Part shown: piece by piece, positions 8,613 to 16,419 of the stretch
Layout: every line of letters begins with the position of its first letter
How positions within the stretch are numbered: the first letter of the stretch is position 1
Source of the DNA: Streptomyces sp. NBC_00078
Lineage (GTDB): Bacteria; Actinomycetota; Actinomycetes; Streptomycetales; Streptomycetaceae
DNA length: 64,000 nt
Direction of reading: 5' to 3'
NCBI RefSeq assembly: GCF_026343335.1
Contig: NZ_JAPELX010000001.1
Coordinates: forward strand, 5,022,001 to 5,086,000
The notes under the pieces: model-generated
Databases searched by the model: none
Told to the model about the DNA's origin: nothing
The model's input: the letters and a program-made list of their open reading frames with translations, nothing else
Program-made: the position numbers and the translations under genes

Positions 8613-9956
8613 TCACGCCGCGACGGGCACGGCCTGAAGGCGCTCACGGAACTCACGGACAGCGGGGACGGACTTGCGCGGTTCGAGGTGTGCGGAAAAC
8701 TCCTTCAAGCGGTCCAGAGCCCGTACGGAACTGACGCTGCTCTCCAGGAGTTCGGTGCCGTAGTTCGCGGCGTCGAGCGCCCCGTCCAGGTCGCCGCCGG
8801 CGAGCCGGGCCTCGGCCAGGCGGCTGGAGCGTACGGCTTTGTCCCGAGGAGCCGCGCTTTTCACGGAAGTCTCCAGGGAGTCCGTCGCGCGCTCCACCTG
8901 CCCGGACCGCAGCAGGACCTTGCCCTCGGTCGACTTCAGCTGGGCCTCACCGAACCAGTTGAGCCAATCCGGGTTTTCCTCCGTCGTGTGGCGCTCCCAG
9001 TGGGACACAGCGCGGTTGAGCGCTGTTCCGGCGTTCTGGTGGTCGCCGTCGCGGGACAGTGCCTCGGCCTTGTGCAGGTAAAGGAACGACTGGGTGTAGG
9101 GCGACAGTGTTCGTGGGGCGTTGTTGATGGCGGTGGAGATGAGGGCGACGCGCTCGGCGGTCCGCCCGGCCTCGGAGACGTGAACGCCCATCTCCGCGAG
9201 GATGAACGCGCCGAACGCGTCGTCTCCAGCGGTACGGGCGCTGCGCAGGGCCCCTACGTAATACCGCTGGCCGACGGACCGCAGCCCCGCGTCGTAAGCC
9301 ATCCAGCCGGTCAGGTGCGACACCCGGGCTGCCAGGGCGTAGAGGCGGATTCGGATGCTCTCCGTGTATCTGCCGGTGCTCAGGAGGCCGGTGACGAGGG
9401 CGAGATCGCCGCGTGCCTGCTCCAGGAGCGTGGCGCCGCCGAGTTGGTCGTCGAGGGTACGGAGCGTGCTGATGCGCTGCTCGATCGTCAAGACCATCGT
9501 GTCCGTGACCTGATCCCCGCCCAGAGCCGAGGCGAAGGCGGACGGCGCGTCCACCCAGCTCGCCGCGAGGCCCGTCAGGGCGGCGCCGGTGATGGTGAGA
9601 AAGCCCCGGCGATCCATGCGGCCACTCCCCACGAGTTCGGACAACGCCTCAACGGTACCGGCCTCGGTCCACGGGGCCGTGAGTCCCGTGACCTCCCAGA
9701 CCGGGAGCCACCGGGGCCAGCCTGCCTTCCGCGCCTGCTCGTACGGGACGCGCAGCAGGTCGGCGAGTACCTGCTGGGCGTCCGCGTCCGGCTCCTGACC
9801 CTGCTCCCACTTCCATACGGTGGTGCGGTTGGTCGCGAGCGGGATTCCGAGCGATCTCCCGTGCGCCTGCATGAGCCGGGCGAACTCGGCCTTCCCCCAT
9901 CCGTGCGTCTGGCGGAGGAAGCTCAGCGGGTGGACCGCCAACGGCTCACCAGGCAT
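8613..9956 (-). CDS. XRE-family regulator with TPR-like C-terminus
   Basis: Residues about 5-70 form an XRE helix-turn-helix (FARLMQAHG...TTVWKWEQGQ). A stretch reading RMDRRGFLTITGAALTGLAAS follows at about 113-133; this twin-arginine-like segment is often seen inside large Streptomyces XRE regulators. The remaining 300 residues are helical repeats of the TPR type. The length (447) fits NsdA-like regulators of development and antibiotic production. It is divergently transcribed from the anti-sigma-like ATPase gene, with about 250 bases between them, and probably controls that cluster and itself. The effector or ligand is unknown. Confidence 0.85.
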   Translation of the reverse strand: MPGEPLAVHPLSFLRQTHGWGKAEFARLMQAHGRSLGIPLATNRTTVWKWEQGQEPDADAQQVLADLLRVPYEQARKAGWPRWLPVWEVTGLTAPWTEAGTVEALSELVGSGRMDRRGFLTITGAALTGLAASWVDAPSAFASALGGDQVTDTMVLTIEQRISTLRTLDDQLGGATLLEQARGDLALVTGLLSTGRYTESIRIRLYALAARVSHLTGWMAYDAGLRSVGQRYYVGALRSARTAGDDAFGAFILAEMGVHVSEAGRTAERVALISTAINNAPRTLSPYTQSFLYLHKAEALSRDGDHQNAGTALNRAVSHWERHTTEENPDWLNWFGEAQLKSTEGKVLLRSGQVERATDSLETSVKSAAPRDKAVRSSRLAEARLAGGDLDGALDAANYGTELLESSVSSVRALDRLKEFSAHLEPRKSVPAVREFRERLQAVPVAA

Positions 9957-10209
9957 GTCATCACTCCCGTCATCCCCTCAAGGCGTAGTGGGGAGGTTAC
10001 TTCGCGTGGCCGCGTACGGGGAGGGCGTCCCCATGAGGAACCCCCTAGAAACGTTCCGCCTTGCTCGCTCGGGCCGTTGACTGAGTATCAGCCGTCCACG
10101 GAATCCGGGCAGGGCGACCGCTCCCGGAACGGTTCCTCAGATCGGCGGCTCCGCCCTTGTTTCCCCCTCGGGGACGGAGCCGCTCTCCAACCCTTCGGAG
10201 GCGTCAGCC
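9957..10209. promoter_or_regulatory. Divergent promoter region with leader hairpin
   Basis: This 253-base region separates the XRE regulator from the anti-sigma-like ATPase. It contains a TTGACT at about 10077-10082 that could be a -35 element for the plus strand. A 9-bp inverted repeat (GCGGCTCCG at 10145-10153 with its complement at 10175-10183) would fold in the 5' leader of the ATPase mRNA. The hairpin could be an attenuator, or a terminator guarding the cluster. No experimental support is visible in sequence alone. Confidence 0.4.
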
Positions 10210-10701
10210 ATGCCCATGCTCGTCCATCGGTTCGTCCTCGCGGGTGAGGAAAGGGAAGTTTCCCTCGCCCGGCGCACGGTCGTCGACAAGGTGCGTACGT
10301 GGGGCGTGCCGTTGGACGACGACACGGCTGACGCCATCCGTCTTGTCGCCTCCGAGCTCATCAGCAACGCCGTGGTCCATGGGGAGGGGTCCGTCACCGT
10401 CACGCTGTACCACCGGCCCGGCCGCCTCGTGATCGACGTCCTCGATGACAATCCCGCAGCTCCACAGATGAGTTGTGCCCAGGCCGACGACGAGAGCGGG
10501 CGCGGCCTGTCAATGGTCGAGTTCCTCGCTTCGCGGTGTGCCTGGGAACCCGCCGGCCGTGGGAAGCGCGTATGGGCGGAGGTCGCGCTTCCCACGGTGG
10601 CACCCGCCATCCGAGCCGCTGTTCTGCGCAGATTATTCGCACTACGGCCGAAGCTCGGGAGCGTAGCTGAGCCTGAGTCCCTCACCCTGACGGTCGCGTG
10701 A
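10210..10701 (+). CDS. ATP-binding protein, anti-sigma factor kinase (HATPase_c_2) fold
   Basis: A 163-residue GHKL ATPase of the RsbW/SpoIIAB type, very numerous in Streptomyces. The N box is LVASELISNAVVHG (about 45-58), the G1-like box is DVLDDNPAAP (about 78-87), and the G2 box is SGRGLSMV (about 96-103). There is no receiver or sensor domain. It ends with a 35-residue Leu/Arg-rich tail. Such proteins bind sigma factors or anti-sigma antagonists and may phosphorylate the latter. It opens the operon that runs through the CxxC protein and probably the peptide, JmjC and aldo/keto reductase genes; its stop overlaps the next ATG by one base. Confidence 0.85.
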   Translation: MPMLVHRFVLAGEEREVSLARRTVVDKVRTWGVPLDDDTADAIRLVASELISNAVVHGEGSVTVTLYHRPGRLVIDVLDDNPAAPQMSCAQADDESGRGLSMVEFLASRCAWEPAGRGKRVWAEVALPTVAPAIRAAVLRRLFALRPKLGSVAEPESLTLTVA

Positions 10702-11039
10702 TGGGACGGCACGCACTGCGTACGACTCCGCTTCCTGACCCTGATGTCGCCTTCCGTCCCACTCGCCGTGATGTCGACCCCATCACCAGGGAGCCCACTG
10801 AGTACGCGTTGTGGGATCGCCACGAATGGCAGGCGCGCGGCGAGTGCTGGCTGTGGTGCGGACGTGCCGATGTCGAGGTGACGTGGATCGGACCCGTCCG
10901 GTCGAGCGGCATACACGCGGCCCTCTACGCCTGCCGTGCGTGTCTGTACGAGCTGGACCAGCGCGTTCTGGAGACCAACATGCGCCAGGACGTAGGCGTG
11001 CTGCCGATGAATCGCGGACCTGCCCGGTCGCTGGTGTAG
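10701..11039 (+). CDS. Hypothetical protein with paired cysteines
   Basis: The 112-residue product is coupled to the ATPase gene (TGATG). It has CWLWCG near residue 50 and CRACLYELD near 79, so four cysteines could form a zinc site. The N-terminus is basic and proline-rich. I do not recognise the family. Its place between an anti-sigma-type ATPase and a peptide gene suggests a regulatory or adaptor role. GTG 10698 immediately upstream is an alternative start that would add one residue. Confidence 0.7.
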   Translation: MGRHALRTTPLPDPDVAFRPTRRDVDPITREPTEYALWDRHEWQARGECWLWCGRADVEVTWIGPVRSSGIHAALYACRACLYELDQRVLETNMRQDVGVLPMNRGPARSLV

Positions 11040-11166
11040 GACTGCGGCTCTTCGCGACCCCCAATGACCGCCGCTCCACGGCAACCCCCTTCTCTCACTG
11101 CTGTGGGGCGGCCACCGACCTCCCGCCGGAGCCCTGGCGGGAGAACCGAAGAGGAAGGAGTACGAG

Positions 11167-11334
11167 GTGGCAGAGCCCACGACACCGCCTCCGGCCCGAA
11201 GCGGCCTCCTGGTGGCGGTGCAAGAGCTGACCGCCGTCCACGACCGGTACGACAGCCTCCGGTCGGACAACCAGGGAAGTTCCGGCGACGCGCCGTGGCC
11301 GGGTGGCGACGGCAACCTGCACGACAGCGAGTAG
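11167..11334 (+). CDS. 55-residue acidic peptide, candidate precursor or small regulator
   Basis: A GTG at 11167 preceded by AAGGAG at ideal spacing opens a frame of 55 residues that ends at TAG 11332-11334. The N-terminal half (MAEPTTPPPARSGLLVAVQ) is followed by a helical, charged stretch and a Gly/Asp/Trp-rich acidic tail ending GGDGNLHDSE. Third positions are strongly G/C, so it is very likely translated. It sits 87 bases before a JmjC oxygenase gene and on the same strand. That setting, leader-like N-terminus plus low-complexity C-terminus next to tailoring-type enzymes, resembles a ribosomal peptide precursor, but there is no Cys or Ser/Thr cluster typical of lanthipeptides. It could equally be a small partner protein. 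Confidence 0.7.
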   Translation: MAEPTTPPPARSGLLVAVQELTAVHDRYDSLRSDNQGSSGDAPWPGGDGNLHDSE

Positions 11335-11421
11335 GCACCAAGCGGTGGGGGCCGGCGCGCTCGGCCGTGTCGGCCCCCACCGCGTCCGCATCACGTGGTC
11401 GACCCCATGGAGGACGTAACG

Positions 11422-12618
11422 ATGGAACATCGGTTGATCAGCGCCATCGAGACTGCGCTCGGATGGAACGGGGCGGAGGAGCTGGGCAAGGACTTCGTAC
11501 GCGGGAGCATGGACGACCCCGCACTCGTCTCCCGCATCATGACCCCGAACCGTCTGCTCGACATCGCGATGCGCAGGAGCCTGAACCGCCCCCAGTTCCG
11601 GTGCTTCCAGAAGGGCGAGGAGGTCCATCCGGCCATCTACTACACCGACAGCGTCAGCCCTCGGGGCCAGAGCATCCCCATGGCCAACATGCGCAGCCTG
11701 GGCAGCCTCCTGGGACAAGGCGCGACGGTGATCATGGACCAGGCCAACGTCTTCGATCCGACGATGGAGGTCGCCTGCCGGGCCCTGCAGTGGTGGTCCC
11801 ACGAGCGAGTCCAGGTCAACGCGTACCTGACGACGAACGACGCCTCCGGCTTCCCCTTGCACTGGGACGACCACGATGTCGTCATCGTCCAACTCGCCGG
11901 CGAGAAGGAGTGGGAGGTCCGCGCGACCTCCCGCGCAGTCCCCATGTATCGGGACGCCGACCCCAACAACACCCCGAGCGACGAGATCATCTGGTCCGGC
12001 ACCATGCGGACCGGTGACGTCATGCACATCCCTCGGGGTCACTGGCACCAGGCGACACGGTCCGGCAGCGGTTCTGGCAAGAGCCTGCACGTCACCTTCG
12101 GCATCACCAAGCGCACGGGAGCAAGCTGGCTCGCATGGCTGGCCGACTGGTGCCGCGAGCACGAGATCTTCCGCCACGACCTCGACCGCTGGCACGGAAC
12201 CGGCGGCGAGGCCCTGAGCGCGGCTGCCGCCCAGCTCGTCGGTGAACGCTCCCCGGCCGACTTCCTCGCCGCGTACGAGCAAGAGACGACGCTGCCTCGG
12301 CACGTGCCCTTCCTCGACATATTCGGGCCGCTCGCCGCCGTGGTGTGCACCACCCACTTCCCGCCCCGTATCGAGGAATGCGGGGAGACCGTCCACGTCG
12401 TGGCCTCCGGGAAGAAGCTCACCCTCACGGCCAAGGCCCTGCCCGTACTGCGTCTGCTGCTCAGCGGCCAGCCGGTCGCGCTGGAGCGCGCCGCAGCCGT
12501 CGTCGGAGCCGAAGTGACCGAGGTCGCCGAGATCCTGGTGGAGGAGGAACTGTGCGCGGTGCTGACCCCCGAGTTGTCCTTGGGCTACACCGGTCTCGTC
12601 ACGAACGCCGTCTCCTGA
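11422..12618 (+). CDS. JmjC/cupin_4-type Fe(II) 2-oxoglutarate oxygenase
   Basis: The 398-residue protein has the ribosomal-oxygenase (RoxA/MINA53-like) cupin layout. The Fe(II)-binding triad is visible as His147 and Asp149 in FPLHWDDHD and His209 in HIPRGHWHQ. The C-terminal 60 residues (KKLTLTAKALPVLRLLLSGQ) resemble the winged-helix tail of this family. Known relatives hydroxylate His or Arg side chains of ribosomal proteins; related enzymes hydroxylate peptides. ATG 11422 is chosen because GGAGGA precedes it by 8 bases; two earlier in-frame starts exist at 11395 and 11407. The next gene starts inside its 3' end, so the two are co-translated. The substrate may be the 55-residue peptide upstream. 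Confidence 0.85.
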   Translation: MEHRLISAIETALGWNGAEELGKDFVRGSMDDPALVSRIMTPNRLLDIAMRRSLNRPQFRCFQKGEEVHPAIYYTDSVSPRGQSIPMANMRSLGSLLGQGATVIMDQANVFDPTMEVACRALQWWSHERVQVNAYLTTNDASGFPLHWDDHDVVIVQLAGEKEWEVRATSRAVPMYRDADPNNTPSDEIIWSGTMRTGDVMHIPRGHWHQATRSGSGSGKSLHVTFGITKRTGASWLAWLADWCREHEIFRHDLDRWHGTGGEALSAAAAQLVGERSPADFLAAYEQETTLPRHVPFLDIFGPLAAVVCTTHFPPRIEECGETVHVVASGKKLTLTAKALPVLRLLLSGQPVALERAAAVVGAEVTEVAEILVEEELCAVLTPELSLGYTGLVTNAVS

Positions 12619-13409
12619 CGGGGGCGTTGGACCTCGGTGTCACCGCACTCGACACCAGCAGCAACTACCTCGACTTCCGTTCGCATGAGGTCCTGGTGCG
12701 GACAGCCGGTGACCTGCTGCCGAAGTTCACGGTCTCCACCAAGGTCGGCTATTTCCCGGGACCGGACGGGGCGGAGCATTCCCTGGACCCCGTATGTCTG
12801 CACGCGGCCGTGGAACAGGCCGCCCAGGACCTCGGGCGGGAGCCGGACCTGGTGTTCCTGCACAACCCGGAGCATTCGCTCCGTGAAGCCGCCCCTCACA
12901 ACCAGGACGCGCTGATACAGGCGTGCGCCACTCTCGACGCGGCCGTAGCGAAGGGACTCTGCGCCGCCTGGGGCGTCGCGTCCTGGGACCCGTTACCGCT
13001 GCTGAGCCTCATCGACATGACCGTACCGAAGCCGGCGGTCCTCATGGTCCGCGCCGGTTTGCTGGTCGGAGCCAGAACGCTGGATGCCGCGGATGCCATC
13101 ACCAAGGCGTGGGGTCTGGAGGGCGCCAAGGTGTGGGGGATGAGCCCTTTCGGGGGCAGTACCAGCACTCCTGTGTGGGACAGGATCGATCCACGCGTCT
13201 TCCTCCGGGACGGCAGCCAACTCTCCTGCGTGCAGGCGGCGTTCAGAGTCGCCTATCACCTCCCGCGGGTCGGCACCGTCGCCGTGGGCACCGATGAGCC
13301 CGCCCATCTCGGCGAACTCGTCGGAACCCTGGCGGGCGGGGTCAACGAGCGGACCGTCCAGGAATACCGGAGTCTCCTCCGAGACCGCTCGCGCGCTCAG
13401 CCCGCTTGA
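12552..13409 (+). CDS. Aldo/keto reductase
   Basis: This 285-residue TIM-barrel oxidoreductase shows the full AKR tetrad: Asp34 and Tyr39 in LDTSSNY, Lys64 in STKVG and His104 in LVFLHNPE. NADPH is the likely cofactor. The start GTG 12552 lies 67 bases inside the JmjC gene and has GGAGGAGGAA just upstream, so the pair are tightly linked. At 285 residues it is shorter than many family members (about 300-330), and the first beta-strand begins directly after VVLGLHRSRHERR. The small substrate-binding C-terminal loop seems reduced. It may reduce a carbonyl formed by the oxygenase, but no substrate can be read from sequence. It overlaps the convergent phosphotransferase gene by 13 bases. Confidence 0.85.
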   Translation: MRGADPRVVLGLHRSRHERRLLTGALDLGVTALDTSSNYLDFRSHEVLVRTAGDLLPKFTVSTKVGYFPGPDGAEHSLDPVCLHAAVEQAAQDLGREPDLVFLHNPEHSLREAAPHNQDALIQACATLDAAVAKGLCAAWGVASWDPLPLLSLIDMTVPKPAVLMVRAGLLVGARTLDAADAITKAWGLEGAKVWGMSPFGGSTSTPVWDRIDPRVFLRDGSQLSCVQAAFRVAYHLPRVGTVAVGTDEPAHLGELVGTLAGGVNERTVQEYRSLLRDRSRAQPA

Positions 13410-14236
13410 AGCTGCTCGATGACCCGCTCAGCCATGCGCCGGGCGGGTTCCAGCCGAGGGTCCTCCGGGTGCGCGTACGGCCCGAGGATCTTCGAACAGG
13501 CGAACAACGTCATCAACTTGCCGTCCCGGCTCTCGAAGTCCGACCGGCGCTCGCGCCTTACGCGATCGGCCAGAGCCGGGACCGCAAGGGAACTCGCCCA
13601 AAGGGAGGACGAATCCAGCCCCAGCGGCGCGTTACCCCAGTCCTCCCAGTCGAAGAGGCTGAACGTCGGAGCCGTCATGTTCGCCCAGTTCAGGTCCGCA
13701 TGGGCCGGCACCCACCGCTCCACGGTCGTATCGAAGTCACCCGAGAAGACACCGCGGATGGACTCGGTGACGAGGGCCTGGGTGATGGCGACGGTGTCCG
13801 GTGTGGCGATCCGCCCGGTGTCCTGTGCCGCCAGAGCGTCCAACGAGGCGTTCAACGCCTCCCACCAGGCGTCCGTCATCTCCGGGGCCTCACTCAAGAT
13901 GGCGCTTCCGACGGGAGCCCCCGGCAGGAGTCTGGTTTCGTCGGCCCGCCACATCACCGGCTCGTCTGCGTCCCGCCAGACCACACATCCGCGCCACTCA
14001 GGCTGGGCGATGCCCTCCAGACGCGCGGCACTTTCGGTGCCGTTCCATCCCTGATCGGGGATCTTTTCGAGCGAGCGCCGCTCGATCCGCACCCAGGTGT
14101 CGCGGACCGTCCTGGCTCCCACAGATCGGCGTTTGCGCACCACCGTGTCCGGGAGTAAGCGCACCTGCAGAGACCGCGCGACACGATCAAGAACCTCGTC
14201 AACTTGCTGCACCCGTAGATCAACAACCTGACCCAT
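13397..14236 (-). CDS. Aminoglycoside phosphotransferase-fold kinase with a TTA codon
   Basis: The 279-residue protein has the APH/choline kinase catalytic signature PAHADLNWANM (HxDxxxxN) near 190 and the metal-binding LFDWEDWG near 204. The N-lobe is short. It could phosphorylate an aminoglycoside, a sugar or a cluster product. The start is uncertain: ATGs at 14236 and 14254 both lack a Shine-Dalgarno. A TTA leucine codon in the N-terminal part (RLLPDT, near 14155) makes translation depend on the bldA tRNA in Streptomyces. Codon use in the first 60 codons is less G/C-rich than in its neighbours, a hint of transfer. Confidence 0.78.
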   Translation of the reverse strand: MGQVVDLRVQQVDEVLDRVARSLQVRLLPDTVVRKRRSVGARTVRDTWVRIERRSLEKIPDQGWNGTESAARLEGIAQPEWRGCVVWRDADEPVMWRADETRLLPGAPVGSAILSEAPEMTDAWWEALNASLDALAAQDTGRIATPDTVAITQALVTESIRGVFSGDFDTTVERWVPAHADLNWANMTAPTFSLFDWEDWGNAPLGLDSSSLWASSLAVPALADRVRRERRSDFESRDGKLMTLFACSKILGPYAHPEDPRLEPARRMAERVIEQLQAG

Positions 14237-14444
14237 GGAGACGGAGAGCGCCATGGAGGTGACCGTAGCAGTGGTGCGGCGGGAGGTGACCGTCGCCGAG
14301 GCGCGGGCGGTAGCCGTCAGCCACATCCAGATCCGACTGTATGGAGGGCGATGTGAGCCTGTGCACCGGAGCTGCCGCCTACTCCAGGCATCTCCAGCCC
14401 GGTCGCGGTCACGCTTGCTGATCGGCTCCGGTTGCCGGGCCCGC

Positions 14445-15152
14445 TCAAGGCATTCTGCCCCCGCGCCTGTAGCCAACCCACAACCGGCCGCCGGCTTGCC
14501 CGAGTACCTCGTCCACCACACCGATGAGGGGCTCGACCTGGCCCTCCAGCAACTCACGGACCGCCTGGTGCAGGCGCGTGCTGAGCCCTGGTGCCGTGGT
14601 ATCGAGACGGCGTGCCAGCCACTTCCCGCCTCCGTTCCAGGACCCGCCGATGGCCAGTGCCAACTCGCCCGTTCTCCGCGCCAGTTCAGTGGCGATGAAC
14701 AGCCGCTCGCCCTGGTCGGTGCTTCCCGAAAGATCATCGAGGAGGTCGGTGATCGCGTAGCGACGGTCGTCGATTTCCTCGGCTGACACACTGGGTGGTC
14801 CCGCGGCGGTCAGCTTCCGGGCTTCGGCGGCGACACGCGCACCGACTCCGTCGGTGTCGAAGAGCAGCAGCCCGTCGGCGCACATCCAGAGCAGCGGTGA
14901 CCGGCGCTTGCGTACTTCCCGCTCGACATACGCGTGCCAGGTCGTCTCGGTGTGCACGAACAGCTCCACCGGCCAGTCGCCGTGCCGGATGCTCGCCCGG
15001 TACGGGGCGGGGGCTCCATTGAGCAGCACCACGATGTCGAGGTCGGACATCGCCGTGCGGCGGCCCGTCACGACGCTGCCTCCCAGAAACGCCGCCCGGG
15101 CGTCAGGGTGGTGTTCCTCGACAACGGCGCATGCGGAGTCAATCGCGTCCAT
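14445..15152 (-). CDS. Nucleotidyltransferase-domain protein
   Basis: The 235-residue protein begins with a minimal nucleotidyltransferase core: LGGSVVTGRRTAMSDLDIVV (about 24-43) holds the GS...SDxD signature, and VELFVHT near 63 supplies the third acidic position. The C-terminal half is helical, as in kanamycin nucleotidyltransferase-like and MNT-HEPN-like proteins. It may adenylylate a small molecule or a protein. It lies upstream of the phosphotransferase on the same strand with about 200 bases between, so co-regulation is possible but not certain. Confidence 0.8.
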   Translation of the reverse strand: MDAIDSACAVVEEHHPDARAAFLGGSVVTGRRTAMSDLDIVVLLNGAPAPYRASIRHGDWPVELFVHTETTWHAYVEREVRKRRSPLLWMCADGLLLFDTDGVGARVAAEARKLTAAGPPSVSAEEIDDRRYAITDLLDDLSGSTDQGERLFIATELARRTGELALAIGGSWNGGGKWLARRLDTTAPGLSTRLHQAVRELLEGQVEPLIGVVDEVLGQAGGRLWVGYRRGGRMP

Positions 15153-15368
15153 GCCTCAACTATCGGCACCTTGTGCGCACCGCGCACGGGGTTTTGCGCC
15201 CGCGCCACCGATGGCGCCCCAGTGTTCTGCTCCTGTCGCCTGCCCTGTCGCCAGGAGGCCACCACATCGGTTCGCCGAGGGCAGACAGGAAACATCCCGC
15301 GATGACTGTCATTCCGCGCCACGGCATGTCAACGTACAACGCTCCGCTGGAAGATCTGCCCTGAGCCC
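15153..15368. other. Intergenic region between nucleotidyltransferase and DUF317 genes
   Basis: This 216-base divergent gap must hold promoters for both genes. I see no clear repeat, RNA gene or attachment site in it. It is a possible place for the left boundary of the integrative element, but no duplicate of the integrase-proximal sequence was found here by eye. Confidence 0.3.
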
Positions 15369-16118
15369 ATGGAGGCGCCCCTGCACCCGCACCACCCCAC
15401 CGACCCTTCCCTCCCCTCCCCGACGGACCCGGTGTACTGGGTCACCCCGCGCCACCTTGCCGGTGACGACGGTGCTCTCGCCAAGTGGATCGGCGACACC
15501 CTGGCCGGCCTCGGCTGGCGCATGTGGCCTACGGCCCGCCACACCCTGCTGTACGTGAGCCCGGACGGGTTGCGTGGCGCCGAGTGGATCCTCGCGGCCT
15601 ACCCGTTCGAGCTGGGCGGACTGCCCGTCGCCTGGCAACTGAGTGCCCGCCCGCATGCCACGTCCGCGATGACGGAGTGGAACGCGTACTTCACCACCGG
15701 CGTCCCCTACGAGGTGCTCGCCGACCTCCTCCTGGCGATCGATGCTCGCGAGACGCCCGACGTCGGCCTGGACGGGCCGGAGAGGGTCGTCGACGCGCTC
15801 AGCGCCCAAGGCTGGCTGCGCGACGTGGACCGGCCTCGGACCACTGCCATGGATCCCGGGTTCTCCGCCAGCGTGTCCCTGGAGATGCTGCCGCCGCTCG
15901 TCCAGGACGCCGATCCTCGCCCTGACCTGCTGGGCTGGCAGGCGTGGGCGGAACCCGTCCCTGGCGCCGCGTACCTGTGGTGCGCCAGCTTCAGCGCCAG
16001 TTTTCCTCATGATCTGGTCGCGGCGTTCGCCACATCGCTCGCCTCACCGGTTCCGGTATCCCGCCGCACGGTGCCCGAAGGCGTCGAGGGCCGGGTCACC
16101 GTCGTCCGCCGCAGCTGA
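15369..16118 (+). CDS. DUF317 domain protein
   Basis: The 249-residue protein has the Trp-rich repeated layout of DUF317: WVTPRHLAG near the N-terminus, RHTLLYVSPDG near 55, WQLSARPHATSAMTEWNAYF near 85-105, and a second half with LGWQAWAEP and SFSASFPHDLVAAF. DUF317 proteins are common in Streptomyces and often lie on or near integrative and conjugative elements; the function is unknown. The ATG at 15369 is the first in the frame. It marks the left side of the mobilisable element in this window and is transcribed away from the nucleotidyltransferase. Confidence 0.82.
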   Translation: MEAPLHPHHPTDPSLPSPTDPVYWVTPRHLAGDDGALAKWIGDTLAGLGWRMWPTARHTLLYVSPDGLRGAEWILAAYPFELGGLPVAWQLSARPHATSAMTEWNAYFTTGVPYEVLADLLLAIDARETPDVGLDGPERVVDALSAQGWLRDVDRPRTTAMDPGFSASVSLEMLPPLVQDADPRPDLLGWQAWAEPVPGAAYLWCASFSASFPHDLVAAFATSLASPVPVSRRTVPEGVEGRVTVVRRS

Positions 16119-16254
16119 CGACTCCTGCTCCCGAGGAGCCGCTGTGGTGCGGCTTACCGCTGCTTCTCCCTGCGAGCGGCAGCGGTCCGCGCACTGAGGC
16201 GCGTTCCTTCCAGCAGAATTCGAACGAGTAGACGAACGAGGCGAGGGCTCGACC

Positions 16255-16368
16255 ATGACGGCCGATCACGAGTACGACGAAGAGGGCGAGCGTGAGAGCA
16301 CCGAGCCCCTGGTTGCGGACGGCACACCCTGGGCCCGACCGGGAGAACCGGTCGGGCCCGTCGTATGA
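16255..16368 (+). CDS. 37-residue acidic ORF of unknown function
   Basis: An ATG at 16255 opens 37 codons to TGA 16366-16368, beginning MTADHEYDEEGERESTEP and ending GPVV. Third positions are mostly G/C and the peptide is strongly acidic, which argues for translation. No strong Shine-Dalgarno is present (GAGGCGAGGG lies about 9 bases upstream). The last codons form the hairpin at 16331-16359. It may be a real small protein of the element or a chance frame. Confidence 0.35.
   Translation: MTADHEYDEEGERESTEPLVADGTPWARPGEPVGPVV
16331..16359. terminator. Terminator between DUF317 and relaxase genes
   Basis: A perfect 12-bp stem (16331-16342 with 16348-16359) closes a GAGAA loop. It lies between the plus-strand DUF317 gene and the 3' end of the minus-strand relaxase gene and so fits a bidirectional terminator. 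No T-run follows on either strand. Confidence 0.65.
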
Positions 16369-16419
16369 CGTGCGTTCGGCGACACCAGTGGCGATGGCGC
16401 CCACGGACCTTCGCCGGGA

